The position numbers were made by a program, and so were the translations under genes. Below, one piece after another: positions 20,013 to 28,542 of a stretch of 64,000 bases of DNA (the first letter of the stretch is position 1; each line of letters opens with the position of its first letter). Source of the DNA: Ruegeria sp. 6PALISEP08 (lineage in GTDB: Bacteria; Pseudomonadota; Alphaproteobacteria; Rhodobacterales; Rhodobacteraceae); NCBI RefSeq assembly GCF_001238295.1, contig NZ_LGXZ01000001.1, positions 372,001 to 436,000 of the forward strand. The letters run 5' to 3'. Under the pieces are notes generated by a model. It saw nothing but the letters and a program-made list of their open reading frames with translations, ran no database searches and was not told where the DNA came from.

Positions 20013-21059
20013 ATGACAGCGGGTAAGAACGGAATCACTTATGCCGATGCAGGCGTGGACATTGACGCAGGCAACGCTCTGGTCGATCGGATCAAGCCTG
20101 CCGCCAAGCGGACCAACCGCCCTGGCGTGATGAGCGGTCTGGGTGGCTTTGGCGCGCTGTTCGACCTGAAAGCTGCGGGGTATCATGACCCTATTCTGGT
20201 TGGTGCAACAGATGGCGTGGGTACCAAGTTGCGGATTGCGATTGATACCGGCGTTGTGGACGGAGTTGGCATTGATCTGGTAGCCATGTGCGTCAACGAC
20301 CTGATCTGTCAGGGGGCTGAACCGCTTTTCTTCCTCGACTATTTCGCCACCGGCAAGCTGGACACCGACACGGCAGCGCGGATCATCGAAGGAATTGCCG
20401 AAGGCTGTGCGCAGTCCGGTTGCGCTTTGATCGGTGGTGAGACCGCCGAGATGCCGGGCATGTACCCCGACGGCGATTTCGACCTGGCCGGGTTTTCGGT
20501 TGGTGCGATGGAGCGCGGTGCGGATCTGCCCGCAGGCGTGCAATCTGGTGACGTGCTGCTGGGTCTGGCCTCGAACGGGGTGCATTCAAACGGCTATTCG
20601 CTGGTGCGCAAGCTGGTCGGGCTGTCGGGGCTGGGCTGGGATGCGCCGTCGCCCTTCGGCGAAGGCACTCTGGGTGAGGCTCTGCTGACACCCACGCGTC
20701 TTTATGTCAAACCGGCTTTGGCTGCCGTCCGTGCGGGCGGCGTGCATGCGCTTGCCCACATCACAGGTGGCGGTCTGACCGAAAACCTGCCGCGCGTTTT
20801 GCCCGAAGGACTGGGTGTCGAAATCGATCTGGACAGCTGGCAACTGCCGCCTGTCTTTAGCTGGATGGCGCAAACTGGTGGTATTGTTGAAGCCGAAATG
20901 CTCAAGACCTTCAACTGCGGTATCGGCCTGATTGTGGTGTGCGAGGCAGGCAAAGCGGATGATCTGTCGACCTTGCTGTCCGACGCCGGTGAGACCGTCG
21001 CGCGGATCGGCACCGTGTCTGAGACGCCCGGTGTTGCCTACTCGGGCAAACTGCTGTGA
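20013..21059 (+). CDS. purM: Phosphoribosylformylglycinamidine cyclo-ligase (AIR synthetase)
   Basis: 348 residues forming aminoimidazole ribotide from FGAM and ATP in purine synthesis. The start is the ATG at 20013 (GAGGGA 6 bases upstream), giving [17 protein letters not shown]. The family blocks are [55 protein letters not shown] and [16 protein letters not shown]. Frame continues upstream of 20013 but the residues there are unlike the family. The TGA overlaps the GTG of purN by 4 bp, so the two are translated together. It diverges from the CAT tRNA. Confidence 0.96.
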   Translation: MTAGKNGITYADAGVDIDAGNALVDRIKPAAKRTNRPGVMSGLGGFGALFDLKAAGYHDPILVGATDGVGTKLRIAIDTGVVDGVGIDLVAMCVNDLICQGAEPLFFLDYFATGKLDTDTAARIIEGIAEGCAQSGCALIGGETAEMPGMYPDGDFDLAGFSVGAMERGADLPAGVQSGDVLLGLASNGVHSNGYSLVRKLVGLSGLGWDAPSPFGEGTLGEALLTPTRLYVKPALAAVRAGGVHALAHITGGGLTENLPRVLPEGLGVEIDLDSWQLPPVFSWMAQTGGIVEAEMLKTFNCGIGLIVVCEAGKADDLSTLLSDAGETVARIGTVSETPGVAYSGKLL

Positions 21060-21652
21060 GCCACAAGCGCGTCGCGATCCTGATTTCCGGGGGCGGGTCC
21101 AACATGGTGTCGCTGGTCGACAGCATGACCGGCGATCACCCGGCGCGGCCTTGTTTGGTGATGTCTAACGATGCACAGGCCGGCGGGCTCAAAAAAGCTG
21201 CGGACCGTGGCATTCCGACCGCAGTTGTTGATCACCGACCCTTCAAGGGGGACCGCGCCGCATTTGAGTCTGAGCTTTTGAAGCCCCTGCAAGAGGCACA
21301 GCCTGACATCGTGTGTCTGGCGGGCTTCATGCGCGTACTGACAGGGGACTTTGTGTCTCGGTTTCAGGGTCGGATGCTGAACATCCACCCCTCTTTGCTG
21401 CCGAAATACAAAGGCTTACATACTCATGCCCGTGCCATTGATGCAGGGGATATCGAACATGGATGCTCCGTCCATGAAGTCACCGCAGCGCTGGACGATG
21501 GCCCGATCCTGGGGCAGGCGCGGGTGTCTGTTGAACCTGATGATACCCCGGATACGCTGGCTGCGCGGGTGCTGGTTTGGGAGCATAAGCTCTACCCCGA
21601 AGTGCTGCGGCGCTTTGCAGAAGGCAACAGGTCGTCCATCCTGTTGCCCTGA
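21056..21652 (+). CDS. purN: Phosphoribosylglycinamide formyltransferase
   Basis: 198 residues transferring the formyl group of 10-formyltetrahydrofolate to GAR. The GTG start overlaps the purM stop (GTGA). Motifs: [17 protein letters not shown] (phosphate loop), [29 protein letters not shown] with the catalytic Asn and His, and the downstream [19 protein letters not shown] with the catalytic Asp. Length is normal for PurN. rnd follows 113 bp downstream in the same direction, an arrangement I recall from other Rhodobacteraceae. Confidence 0.95.
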   Translation: MSHKRVAILISGGGSNMVSLVDSMTGDHPARPCLVMSNDAQAGGLKKAADRGIPTAVVDHRPFKGDRAAFESELLKPLQEAQPDIVCLAGFMRVLTGDFVSRFQGRMLNIHPSLLPKYKGLHTHARAIDAGDIEHGCSVHEVTAALDDGPILGQARVSVEPDDTPDTLAARVLVWEHKLYPEVLRRFAEGNRSSILLP

Positions 21653-21765
21653 ACCTGCTCTGGGTGATTTACACCCGCCCGAAAATCGGCCTATGGTCGT
21701 CGTTAACGCTCGGGACGAAGAAAAAACGGGCAGTCACAAAAGCAAGAGCGATACTAGTACGGCGC

Positions 21766-22923
21766 ATGAAAACCCTGACGACGACGCAAGAGCTGGCCGA
21801 TTTCTGCAAGGCCGCTGCAGGCTATCCATATATCACAGTCGATACCGAATTTCTGCGCGAGCGGACGTATTATTCCAAGCTTTGCCTTGTGCAATTGGCG
21901 GTCCCTTCCGAAGACGAAGACAGCGCGGTTCTGGTCGATCCGTTGGCCGATGATCTGTCGCTTGAACCGCTTTACGAGCTGTTCCGCAACGAGCGTGTGG
22001 TCAAGGTATTCCATGCTGCCCGTCAGGACCTTGAGATCTTCTGGGTAGAAGCCGGTGTGTTTCCCAACCCTCTGTTCGACACACAGGTCGCGGCGATGGT
22101 CTGCGGCTTTGGTGAACAGGTCGGGTATGAAACGCTGGTGCGCAAGATTTGCAAGCAAGGGGTCGACAAGACCTCTCGGTTCACGGATTGGTCCCGTCGC
22201 CCTCTCACAGATGCACAGAAAACGTATGCGCTGGCCGATGTGACCCATTTGCGCAAGATTTACGAGCATCTGGCGGCAGAGCTGGAAAAGACCAGACGCA
22301 GCCATTGGGTGGGGGAAGAACTGCGCACGCTGACTCAGCCTGCCACTTATGACATTCGTCCGGAAGAAGCGTGGAAACGGGTCAAGACGCGGACAAATTC
22401 GGCCAAGTTTCTCGCAGTCATACGGGAACTTGCACAGTTTCGCGAATCCTATGCACAGGAAAACAACGTCCCGCGAAACCGCGTATTCAAAGACGATGCC
22501 TTGGTTGAGCTGGCGTCGACCAAACCCAAGACGCTCTCGGATCTGGGCGGATCACGGTTGTTGCTGCGCGAGGCGCGCAAGGGCGCGATTGCCGATGGCA
22601 TTCTGGCCGCTGTCAAACGTGGGGTGAATTGCCCTGCAGACAAGTTGCCCATTATCGACACGTCGCGCGACAAGCTCAAGGTCAACCCGGCTTTGTCTGA
22701 CTTGTTGCGGGTTTTGCTGAAATCCAAAACCGAAAGCTCGGGCGTGGCTGCCAAGCTGATCGCCACAAGCTCTGAGCTGGATCAGATTGCTGCTGGAGAG
22801 CGGGACCTGCCCGCCATGTCCGGCTGGCGGTTCGAGGTCTTTGGCGAGGACGCTCTGAAGCTGTGCGACGGCAAGATCGCACTGGCGGCCAAGGGGCAGG
22901 CGGTCAAGGTTGTATCGCTTTAA
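21766..22923 (+). CDS. rnd: Ribonuclease D
   Basis: 385 residues, a 3'-5' exoribonuclease of the DEDD superfamily acting in tRNA 3'-end maturation. Exo I is VDTEFLRERTYYSKLCLVQLA (Asp and Glu), exo II is KVFHAARQDLEIFW, and exo III is TDAQKTYALADVTHLRKIY with the Tyr of DEDDy enzymes. An HRDC domain (FRESYAQENNVPRNRVFKDDALVELA) follows the nuclease domain. The ATG at 21766 starts directly at the conserved MKTLTTTQELADFC; an in-frame extension upstream is not protein-like, and the ribosome site is weak. It converges on a lipoprotein gene with a gap of 6 bp. Confidence 0.93.
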   Translation: MKTLTTTQELADFCKAAAGYPYITVDTEFLRERTYYSKLCLVQLAVPSEDEDSAVLVDPLADDLSLEPLYELFRNERVVKVFHAARQDLEIFWVEAGVFPNPLFDTQVAAMVCGFGEQVGYETLVRKICKQGVDKTSRFTDWSRRPLTDAQKTYALADVTHLRKIYEHLAAELEKTRRSHWVGEELRTLTQPATYDIRPEEAWKRVKTRTNSAKFLAVIRELAQFRESYAQENNVPRNRVFKDDALVELASTKPKTLSDLGGSRLLLREARKGAIADGILAAVKRGVNCPADKLPIIDTSRDKLKVNPALSDLLRVLLKSKTESSGVAAKLIATSSELDQIAAGERDLPAMSGWRFEVFGEDALKLCDGKIALAAKGQAVKVVSL

Positions 22924-22929
22924 CGGCGG

Positions 22930-23460
22930 TTAGCGCCGCCGCGATTCCAATGCGTTCTGTTGCCCGACAACACGTACCAGGCGAATACCTTCAAGGTCCT
23001 GGCGACTGACATTTACGGCGTCCGACACCATACGCGTGCGTTCGGAGCCCTGCGGTGTTTGTGCGCCGGGATAGGTCACGCGAAACACAAACTCCATCGT
23101 GCCATTTTTCTCGTTCTCTTCTGAATTCACACGAACCAGTCGCGCATTGTACGCACCCTGACGGACGGCTGTTCCAGCAGCATAGATGATCGCTCCGTTA
23201 GGCGTTGGGTCGATGCGCAACTCGTCAATCTGGCCGATGGGAATGCTTGTATCTTCGGCATCAGGACGTGAAAACAGTCCCGTTCCCTCTCGCTGCTTGG
23301 GTACAAGGATGTCGGCAGCATTGGGGTCGGAGGGTACGTCAGCCTCTACCGATCTGCTGGAGCCAAACCAATTCGACGGGTTCACCCGAGAGTCACGCCA
23401 GCCGCTGCAAGCAGTCAGGGTCAGCGTGGCGATGATGAGAACGGACAGAGATTTTTGCAT
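22930..23460 (-). CDS. Putative lipoprotein, function unknown
   Basis: 176 residues. The start MQKSLSVLIIATLTLTACSGW is a lipoprotein signal with lipobox LTAC, so the protein should be acylated and membrane-bound on the periplasmic side. The mature part contains RVNPSNWFGSSRS, an acidic linker, then a beta-like domain (GAIIYAAGTAVRQGAYNARLVRV, GTMEFVFRVTYPGAQTPQGSERTR). I do not assign a function. The same general plan occurs in other Rhodobacteraceae as a conserved hypothetical. It diverges from sufE across 140 bp and ends 6 bp from the convergent rnd stop, with only a weak GC-rich hairpin between. Confidence 0.72.
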   Translation of the reverse strand: MQKSLSVLIIATLTLTACSGWRDSRVNPSNWFGSSRSVEADVPSDPNAADILVPKQREGTGLFSRPDAEDTSIPIGQIDELRIDPTPNGAIIYAAGTAVRQGAYNARLVRVNSEENEKNGTMEFVFRVTYPGAQTPQGSERTRMVSDAVNVSRQDLEGIRLVRVVGQQNALESRRR

Positions 23461-23600
23461 GGACCCACAGCTTTTCACACGAATTCAGACAATGGGTTAG
23501 CGCAATTTCCTCGCGTTGAAAAGGCACCGCAGGGGGTGGACACAGTGTAGTCGTCGGCATAGGTCACTGTTTGTATCGCAACCGAAAGGATCGCCACACC

Positions 23601-24011
23601 ATGGCCACGCCCGCCTTTGAGGACATTGTCGAAGATTTCGAGTTTCTGGAGGACTGGGAAGATCGGTATCGCCATGTCATCGAGCAGGGCAAGGCGATGG
23701 AACCGCTGGATAACGCGCTTAAGGTTCCGGCGACAAAGGTGCATGGGTGCGCCAGTCAGGTTTGGCTGCATCCCATGATCGACTCCGGTACCTTCAAATT
23801 CGATGGCGACAGCGATGCCCTGATCGTACGCGGGCTGATTGCTGTCCTTCGGTCTTTGTATAACGGTTTGCCGGTGGCCGAAGTTCCCGGTGTCGATGCC
23901 GGGGCCGAGCTTGCGCGTCTGGGGCTGAACGATCACCTGTCGGCGCAGCGGTCCAACGGTTTGCGCGCTATGATCGAACGCATTCGTAAGGTGGCCCAGG
24001 AAAACGCCTAA
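23601..24011 (+). CDS. sufE: Cysteine desulfuration protein SufE
   Basis: 136 residues accepting persulfide sulfur from the cysteine desulfurase SufS for iron-sulfur cluster assembly. The acceptor cysteine is in KVHGCASQVWLHP near residue 50. The N-terminal FEDIVEDFEFLEDWEDRYRHVIEQGKAM and C-terminal LSAQRSNGLRAMIERIR helices are diagnostic. The ATG at 23601 has GAAAGGA about 10 bases upstream. The suf operon itself is not in the window, so sufE is unlinked, as is usual in this group. It ends 2 bp from the convergent DUF1638 gene. Confidence 0.93.
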   Translation: MATPAFEDIVEDFEFLEDWEDRYRHVIEQGKAMEPLDNALKVPATKVHGCASQVWLHPMIDSGTFKFDGDSDALIVRGLIAVLRSLYNGLPVAEVPGVDAGAELARLGLNDHLSAQRSNGLRAMIERIRKVAQENA

Positions 24012-24013
24012 GG

Positions 24014-24673
24014 TCAGGTCGGGCGGTTTGCCCAATCTGACAATGTGGTTTCAAGATCGCCATAACCAGTAAAGCGACGCTCGAACTCCAAACCCATCTT
24101 GTCCGCGCATTGGCGCGCGCGTTCCGTCAGTTCAGGGCTGTCGATCTGCGCTTGATAGATCAGTTTGGTGTAGTTGCCGAAATACATATCCCGCAGTTCC
24201 GGGTGGCGATCCAGGCCCAGCGGTTTCCAGACAAAGGCGTCGAATTGCCGGGCCAAAAAGTCAGTCAGGTAGAAAGCTGTGGTTTCGTCTTCGCCGCGCG
24301 CGTCGAAGGCTTGGTTGCCTTCGAAAAAGGAATAGCAATGGGGACCTTTCACCATCTCGACCCCAAGTTTTTCGCAGGCTTGCTGCAGTAGGCCACCGGT
24401 TCCGCAGTCGGCGTAGACCACATAGATTTTGTCGAACTGGTCCCGGTGCTTGGCCACCGCGTCTTCCACCGCCTGCGTAATCCGTTCCGGATGGACATGC
24501 AGAATGGCGGGCAGGCAGGTCAGCGCAATATGATCCCAGCCGTTGCGCGATTTGATATCCAGAATCTCTTTGGCCAACGCCCCGCAGGCGATCAGCAGGA
24601 TGCGACCGGAAGCGGTGTCGGCGTAGCCTTTGGTCGTCAGGCTGGCATCATCGGGCAGGGCGTCTTTTTGCAT
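24014..24673 (-). CDS. DUF1638 family protein
   Basis: 219 residues of the uncharacterised DUF1638 family. The visible conserved parts are ILLIACGALAKEI, ALTCLPAILHVHPERI, KIYVVYADCGTGGLLQQACEKLGVEMV and HCYSFFEG. The Cys and His residues in these blocks could bind a metal or cofactor, although this is not shown. The ATG at 24673 has a GAGGA ribosome site. It lies 275 bp downstream of, and codirectional with, the corrinoid-protein gene. From memory, DUF1638 genes commonly accompany corrinoid methyltransferase genes in Rhodobacteraceae, so a role in that system, such as handling a methyl donor or B12 state, is a reasonable inference. A terminator-like hairpin separates the two genes. Confidence 0.78.
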   Translation of the reverse strand: MQKDALPDDASLTTKGYADTASGRILLIACGALAKEILDIKSRNGWDHIALTCLPAILHVHPERITQAVEDAVAKHRDQFDKIYVVYADCGTGGLLQQACEKLGVEMVKGPHCYSFFEGNQAFDARGEDETTAFYLTDFLARQFDAFVWKPLGLDRHPELRDMYFGNYTKLIYQAQIDSPELTERARQCADKMGLEFERRFTGYGDLETTLSDWANRPT

Positions 24674-24898
24674 GGTGTGGCGTCCTCTGAGTTCTTCCAA
24701 GAAGAGGATGAATATCAAGCGCAGGCAAGCCCTGTTCCGACCTGTGATGGCAAGCTGCCGACCTCAGCGATCGAGCGTTGTCAGCAGAAGACCAGCAAAT
24801 TGGTCGGTTTTGCATAAACGTCGACCAAACGGTGCAGTCCCAAATTGAAGGTCTCGGGGCTTGCACTAAACATAGGCGGTTCTGCCTTCTAAAACGAG

Positions 24899-24928
24899 AA
24901 AGGGCCGCCCAAATGTGAACGGCCCTTT
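24899..24928 (-). terminator. Terminator after the corrinoid-protein gene
   Basis: AAAGGGCCG (24899-24907) pairs with CGGCCCTTT (24920-24928). On the minus strand the stem is followed by a T-rich tail (TCTCGTTTT). It lies 20 bp after the corrinoid-protein stop, so the downstream DUF1638 gene may need read-through or its own promoter. Confidence 0.7.
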
Positions 24929-24948
24929 TCAAAAAAATCTCAGGCGGC

Positions 24949-25647
24949 TCAGCCAGCCAGCTGATTGTGCTTGCGGCCTACAAAGTCTTTTGCGGTTTCC
25001 ACTGCAACCGCAGCGTCACGGCAATAGGCGTCTGCACCGATGGCCTTGCCGAACTCTTCGTTCAGCGGGGCGCCGCCAACCAGAACGATATAGTCATCGC
25101 GTACACCTTGTTCGACCAACGTGTCGATAACCACCTTCATGTAAGGCATTGTGGTGGTCAGCAGCGCAGACATGCCCAGAATATCTGGTTGTTCGGTTTC
25201 AAGCGCTTCCAGGTAATTCTCGACCGGGTTGTTGATTCCCAGATCGACAACTTCGAAACCTGCGCCTTCCATCATCATCGAAACAAGGTTTTTGCCGATG
25301 TCGTGGATATCGCCTTTGACGGTGCCGATGACCATCTTGCCGACGCGCGGTGCGCCTGTTTCTGCGAGCAACGGCTTGAGGATGAACATACCGCCCTTCA
25401 TGGCGTTGGCGGCCAGCAGAACTTCGGGCACGAACAGGATGCCGTCTCGGAAGTCATGGCCCACGATGGTCATGCCACCAACCAGCGCTTTTGTCAGGAT
25501 GTCATACGGGGTCCATCCGCGTTCCAGCAGGATGTTGGTGCTTTCTTCGATCTCTTCTTTCAGACCGTCATAGAGATCGTCGAACATCTGTTCGACCAAT
25601 TCGTCGTCGTTCAGTTCGGACAGGATGATGTCTTCTTCGTCGGACAT
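24949..25647 (-). CDS. Corrinoid (B12-binding) methyltransferase protein, MtbC/MttC-like
   Basis: 232 residues. An N-terminal helical B12-cap domain (residues ~1-95: SELNDDELVEQMFDDLYDGLKEEIEEST, GWTPYDILTKALVGGMTIVG) is followed by a Rossmann B12-binding domain. That domain carries GTVKGDIHDIGKN, the DxHxxG motif whose His is the lower cobalt ligand, then GMSALLTTTMPYM (SxL) and VLVGGAPLNEEF (GG). Such proteins shuttle a methyl group from a substrate-specific MtxB enzyme to a second transferase that passes it on, usually to tetrahydrofolate. A matching MttB-family enzyme is encoded at 52.0-53.6 kb, but no methylcobamide:folate transferase or reductive activator is in view. An 8-bp palindrome lies upstream. 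Confidence 0.9.
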   Translation of the reverse strand: MSDEEDIILSELNDDELVEQMFDDLYDGLKEEIEESTNILLERGWTPYDILTKALVGGMTIVGHDFRDGILFVPEVLLAANAMKGGMFILKPLLAETGAPRVGKMVIGTVKGDIHDIGKNLVSMMMEGAGFEVVDLGINNPVENYLEALETEQPDILGMSALLTTTMPYMKVVIDTLVEQGVRDDYIVLVGGAPLNEEFGKAIGADAYCRDAAVAVETAKDFVGRKHNQLAG

Positions 25648-25710
25648 GGGGTATTCCCTGTGCTGGGCGGGCTATCGGCCCGTGGTGGCATTTTTATCGT
25701 TTTGGCCAAA

Positions 25711-25742
25711 ACGTCGCATCCTGACTGTGACGATTGCGACGT
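25711..25742. promoter_or_regulatory. Inverted repeat upstream of the corrinoid-protein gene
   Basis: ACGTCGCA (25711-25718) and TGCGACGT (25735-25742) form a perfect 8-bp inverted repeat with a 16-bp spacer, about 64-95 bp before the corrinoid-protein ATG. On the gene's strand one arm reads GTCGCAA, the same core found as a direct repeat before the MttB-family gene. Confidence 0.45.
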
Positions 25743-25920
25743 CGGTCGTTTCGGGACCGACCTATAGGTCAAAAAATTGACCGGCTCGAATGAAAAATCT
25801 GCATGATTATCGTGCGCTCCGTTTGATCATGCCTGTTTTGGCTGGCGCATGGATGACTTGCACCGGACGGGTCGCAGGCGTATGTTCCGAATGAGAACAA
25901 AGATAGAACAAGCTGTCGAA

Positions 25921-26988
25921 ATGAGCGCCATGCAAACTCCGAAAGCCAGAGGAACACGTTCGAACGCCGCCGGACGGTTCGAACGCTTTGCCACTGTCGC
26001 CGCCGATGACGGGTGGGAGAGTGACGAATCCCTGCCGCCTCTGCGCACTGAAACACGGGATGAGGTGGCGCGCAGTGCGATTACGTATAACCGGTCTCCG
26101 GATCTACCGTTTGACCGTTCCATCAATCCGTATCGGGGGTGCGAACATGGGTGTGTCTATTGTTTTGCCCGGCCCAGCCATGCCTATCTGGGTTTGTCCG
26201 CAGGGCTGGATTTCGAAACTCGCCTGACCGCCCGCCCAAACATGAACAATGTGTTGCGAAAGGAATTGTCGTCCAGGTCTTACAAGGTCGCGCCGCTGGC
26301 CATTGGCACCAACACTGATCCATATCAGCCGATTGAGAAAGATCGCTGCATAACAAGATCCTGTCTTGAGGTGTTGCGCGAATTTAATCACCCGGTTGCA
26401 ATTGTAACCAAGGGTGCTCTGATCGAACGGGATCTGGATATTCTGGCCGAAATGGCCGGCCGTGGATTGGTGCGCGTTGGAATTTCGCTGACTACTTTGG
26501 ATGCAGCTCTCTCGCGCCGGATGGAGCCTCGCGCACCGTCACCGAAACGGCGTCTGGGTATGATCCGCACTCTGACCGGGGCAGGGGTTCCAGTGCGTGT
26601 GATGACATCCCCGATTGTGCCCGGTCTGACGGATCATGAGCTTGAGAACCTGCTTGCGGCAGGGCGGGATGCAGGAGCAGACGCCGCCAGTTGGATCATG
26701 CTGCGACTGCCGCGCGAAGTATCGCAGCTGTGGCAGGAATGGCTGGCCGAGCACCAACCCGCACGGGCGGAAAAGGTGATGTCCAAGCTGCGCGACATGC
26801 ACGGGGGCCGGGACTACGACCCGCGTTGGGGTCACAGAATGCGCGGTGAAGGCGAGTACGCCGGGATAATTGCCCAAAGGTTTTCGAAAGCCTGCAAACG
26901 GTTGGGGCTTGCCTTGAGATCTGCCCCGCTACGTTGCGATCTGTTTGCAGTTCCGCCGCAACCGGGGGACCAGATGAGTTTGTTCTAA
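25921..26988 (+). CDS. PA0069-family radical SAM protein
   Basis: About 355 residues of the PA0069/Rv2578c family, distantly related to spore photoproduct lyase. The cluster motif is NPYRGCEHGCVYCFARPSH with Cys spacing CX3CX2C near residue 75. The family-specific GTNTDPYQPIEK and RVGISLTTLDAALSRRMEPRAP follow, and the protein ends in DQMSLF. The function is unknown; a DNA-related role has been suggested only by similarity. The start is uncertain: ATGs at 25921 and 25930 precede the conserved KARGTRSN, and neither has a good ribosome site. It is divergent from the corrinoid-protein gene and stands alone. Confidence 0.83.
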   Translation: MSAMQTPKARGTRSNAAGRFERFATVAADDGWESDESLPPLRTETRDEVARSAITYNRSPDLPFDRSINPYRGCEHGCVYCFARPSHAYLGLSAGLDFETRLTARPNMNNVLRKELSSRSYKVAPLAIGTNTDPYQPIEKDRCITRSCLEVLREFNHPVAIVTKGALIERDLDILAEMAGRGLVRVGISLTTLDAALSRRMEPRAPSPKRRLGMIRTLTGAGVPVRVMTSPIVPGLTDHELENLLAAGRDAGADAASWIMLRLPREVSQLWQEWLAEHQPARAEKVMSKLRDMHGGRDYDPRWGHRMRGEGEYAGIIAQRFSKACKRLGLALRSAPLRCDLFAVPPQPGDQMSLF

Positions 26989-27070
26989 GGTCAAAATGCG
27001 CGCCTGTTGTGGCCCAGATTAAAATTTCGAAAGCAATTACTTATACTGATTCCGCAATGCTCGATTGCAA

Positions 27071-27096
27071 AAAAAGACCCCGACAAAACCGGGGTC
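27071..27096 (-). terminator. Rho-independent terminator of gltA
   Basis: GACCCCG (27076-27082) pairs with CGGGGTC (27090-27096). Read on the minus strand, it is followed by a run of T opposite the A-tract at 27069-27075. It lies about 28 bp past the gltA stop and also faces the convergent radical SAM gene. Confidence 0.88.
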
Positions 27097-27124
27097 CTTA
27101 TTAACGTTTTAGAACTTTGGTGTA

Positions 27125-28420
27125 TCAGCGGTTTTCGATATCCACGTAGTCCCGCAGCGTCTCGCCCAGATACAGCTGACGTGGGCGGCCGATCTTGTTC
27201 TGAGGATCGGCAATCATCTCTTTCCACTGGCTGACCCAGCCCACGGTGCGCGACAGGGCGAAAATCGGCGTGAACATGGATGTCGGGAAACCCATCGCTT
27301 CAAGAATGATCCCGGAATAGAAATCGACATTCGGGAACAGTTTCTTGTCGGCGAAGTATGGATCTTCCAGCGCTTCGCGCTCCAGTTCCTTGGCAACCTG
27401 CAGTTTCGGGTTGTTTTCAACACCCAGCAAATCCAGGACTTCATCGGCCGATTGCTTCATGACTTTGGCGCGTGGATCGAAGTTCTTATAGACGCGGTGA
27501 CCAAAGCCCATCAGGCGGAACGGATCGTTTTTGTCTTTGGCCCGAGCGATGTACTCGGGAATGCGATCAACTGTTCCGATCTCTTCCAACATCTCCAGAC
27601 ACGCCTGGTTCGCACCGCCATGGGCCGGACCCCAAAGGCAAGCGATGCCTGCTGCGACACATGCGAACGGGTTTGCACCCGAGGACGACGCCAGACGCAC
27701 GGTCGAGGTCGAGGCGTTCTGTTCATGATCGGCGTGCAGGGTAAAGATGCGGTCCATCGCGCGGCTGAGGATCGGGTTCACCTCATACTCTTCGGCGGGA
27801 ACGCTGAAACACATGCGCAGAAAGTTGGACGCATAGTCCAGATCGTTGCGCGGATAAACGAAAGGCTGACCCGTGTGGTACTTATAGGCCCAGGCCGCAA
27901 TTGTTGGCATCTTGGCAATCAGTCGATGCGATGCGATCTCACGCTGCTGCGGATCCGCGATATCGGTCGAATCGTGATAAAAGGCCGACATCGCCCCGAC
28001 AACACCGACCATGATGGCCATAGGGTGCGCATCGCGGCGGAAACCGCGATAAAAATACTGCATCTGCTCGTGCAGCATGGTGTGACGGGTGATCGTGGTT
28101 TCGAACTTTTCCAGATCCTTTGCCGCAGGAAGTTCTCCGTAGAGCAGCAAATAGCAAACCTCGAGGAAGTGCGATTTCTCAGCCAGTTGGTCGATCGGGT
28201 AGCCCCGGTGCAGCAATTCACCTTTTTCACCGTCGATATAGGTGATGGTGCTGTCGCAGCTGGCGGTCGAGGTGAAGCCCGGATCGTAGGTGAATACCCC
28301 GGCTTCTCCGTAGAGCTTGCGAATATCAACAACATCAGGGCCGGCGGTCGGGGAATGAACTGGCAACTCGTAATCTTTGCCGTGAACAGTCAGAGTGGCT
28401 GTTTTGTTGCTGTCAGTCAT
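27125..28420 (-). CDS. gltA: Citrate synthase (type II)
   Basis: 431 residues condensing oxaloacetate and acetyl-CoA at the head of the TCA cycle. The N-terminal beta domain ([20 protein letters not shown]) marks the hexameric, NADH-sensitive type II form. The catalytic residues appear in [17 protein letters not shown] (His), [16 protein letters not shown] (His), and the Asp of [16 protein letters not shown]. The ATG at 28420 has AAGGGAC 5 bases upstream. gltX lies upstream in the same direction with 122 bp between, where a GC-rich hairpin (28479-28498) without a T-tract sits. Confidence 0.97.
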   Translation of the reverse strand: MTDSNKTATLTVHGKDYELPVHSPTAGPDVVDIRKLYGEAGVFTYDPGFTSTASCDSTITYIDGEKGELLHRGYPIDQLAEKSHFLEVCYLLLYGELPAAKDLEKFETTITRHTMLHEQMQYFYRGFRRDAHPMAIMVGVVGAMSAFYHDSTDIADPQQREIASHRLIAKMPTIAAWAYKYHTGQPFVYPRNDLDYASNFLRMCFSVPAEEYEVNPILSRAMDRIFTLHADHEQNASTSTVRLASSSGANPFACVAAGIACLWGPAHGGANQACLEMLEEIGTVDRIPEYIARAKDKNDPFRLMGFGHRVYKNFDPRAKVMKQSADEVLDLLGVENNPKLQVAKELEREALEDPYFADKKLFPNVDFYSGIILEAMGFPTSMFTPIFALSRTVGWVSQWKEMIADPQNKIGRPRQLYLGETLRDYVDIENR

Positions 28421-28542
28421 AGTTGTCCCTTCTTCAATCATGCGCACGCCGGACAGACCTCCGGCGATACGGGCAACGATTGCGCGCGGACGCGCAATCC
28501 GGGTGTTAGCGGAGCAGCGTTACCCGTTTATGAAGGTTGGGT

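Noticed and set aside
28479..28498. ATTGCGCG/CGCGCAAT hairpin as gltX terminator
   Set aside because: A perfect 8-bp stem, but no T-tract on the minus strand; it may be only a GC-rich palindrome.
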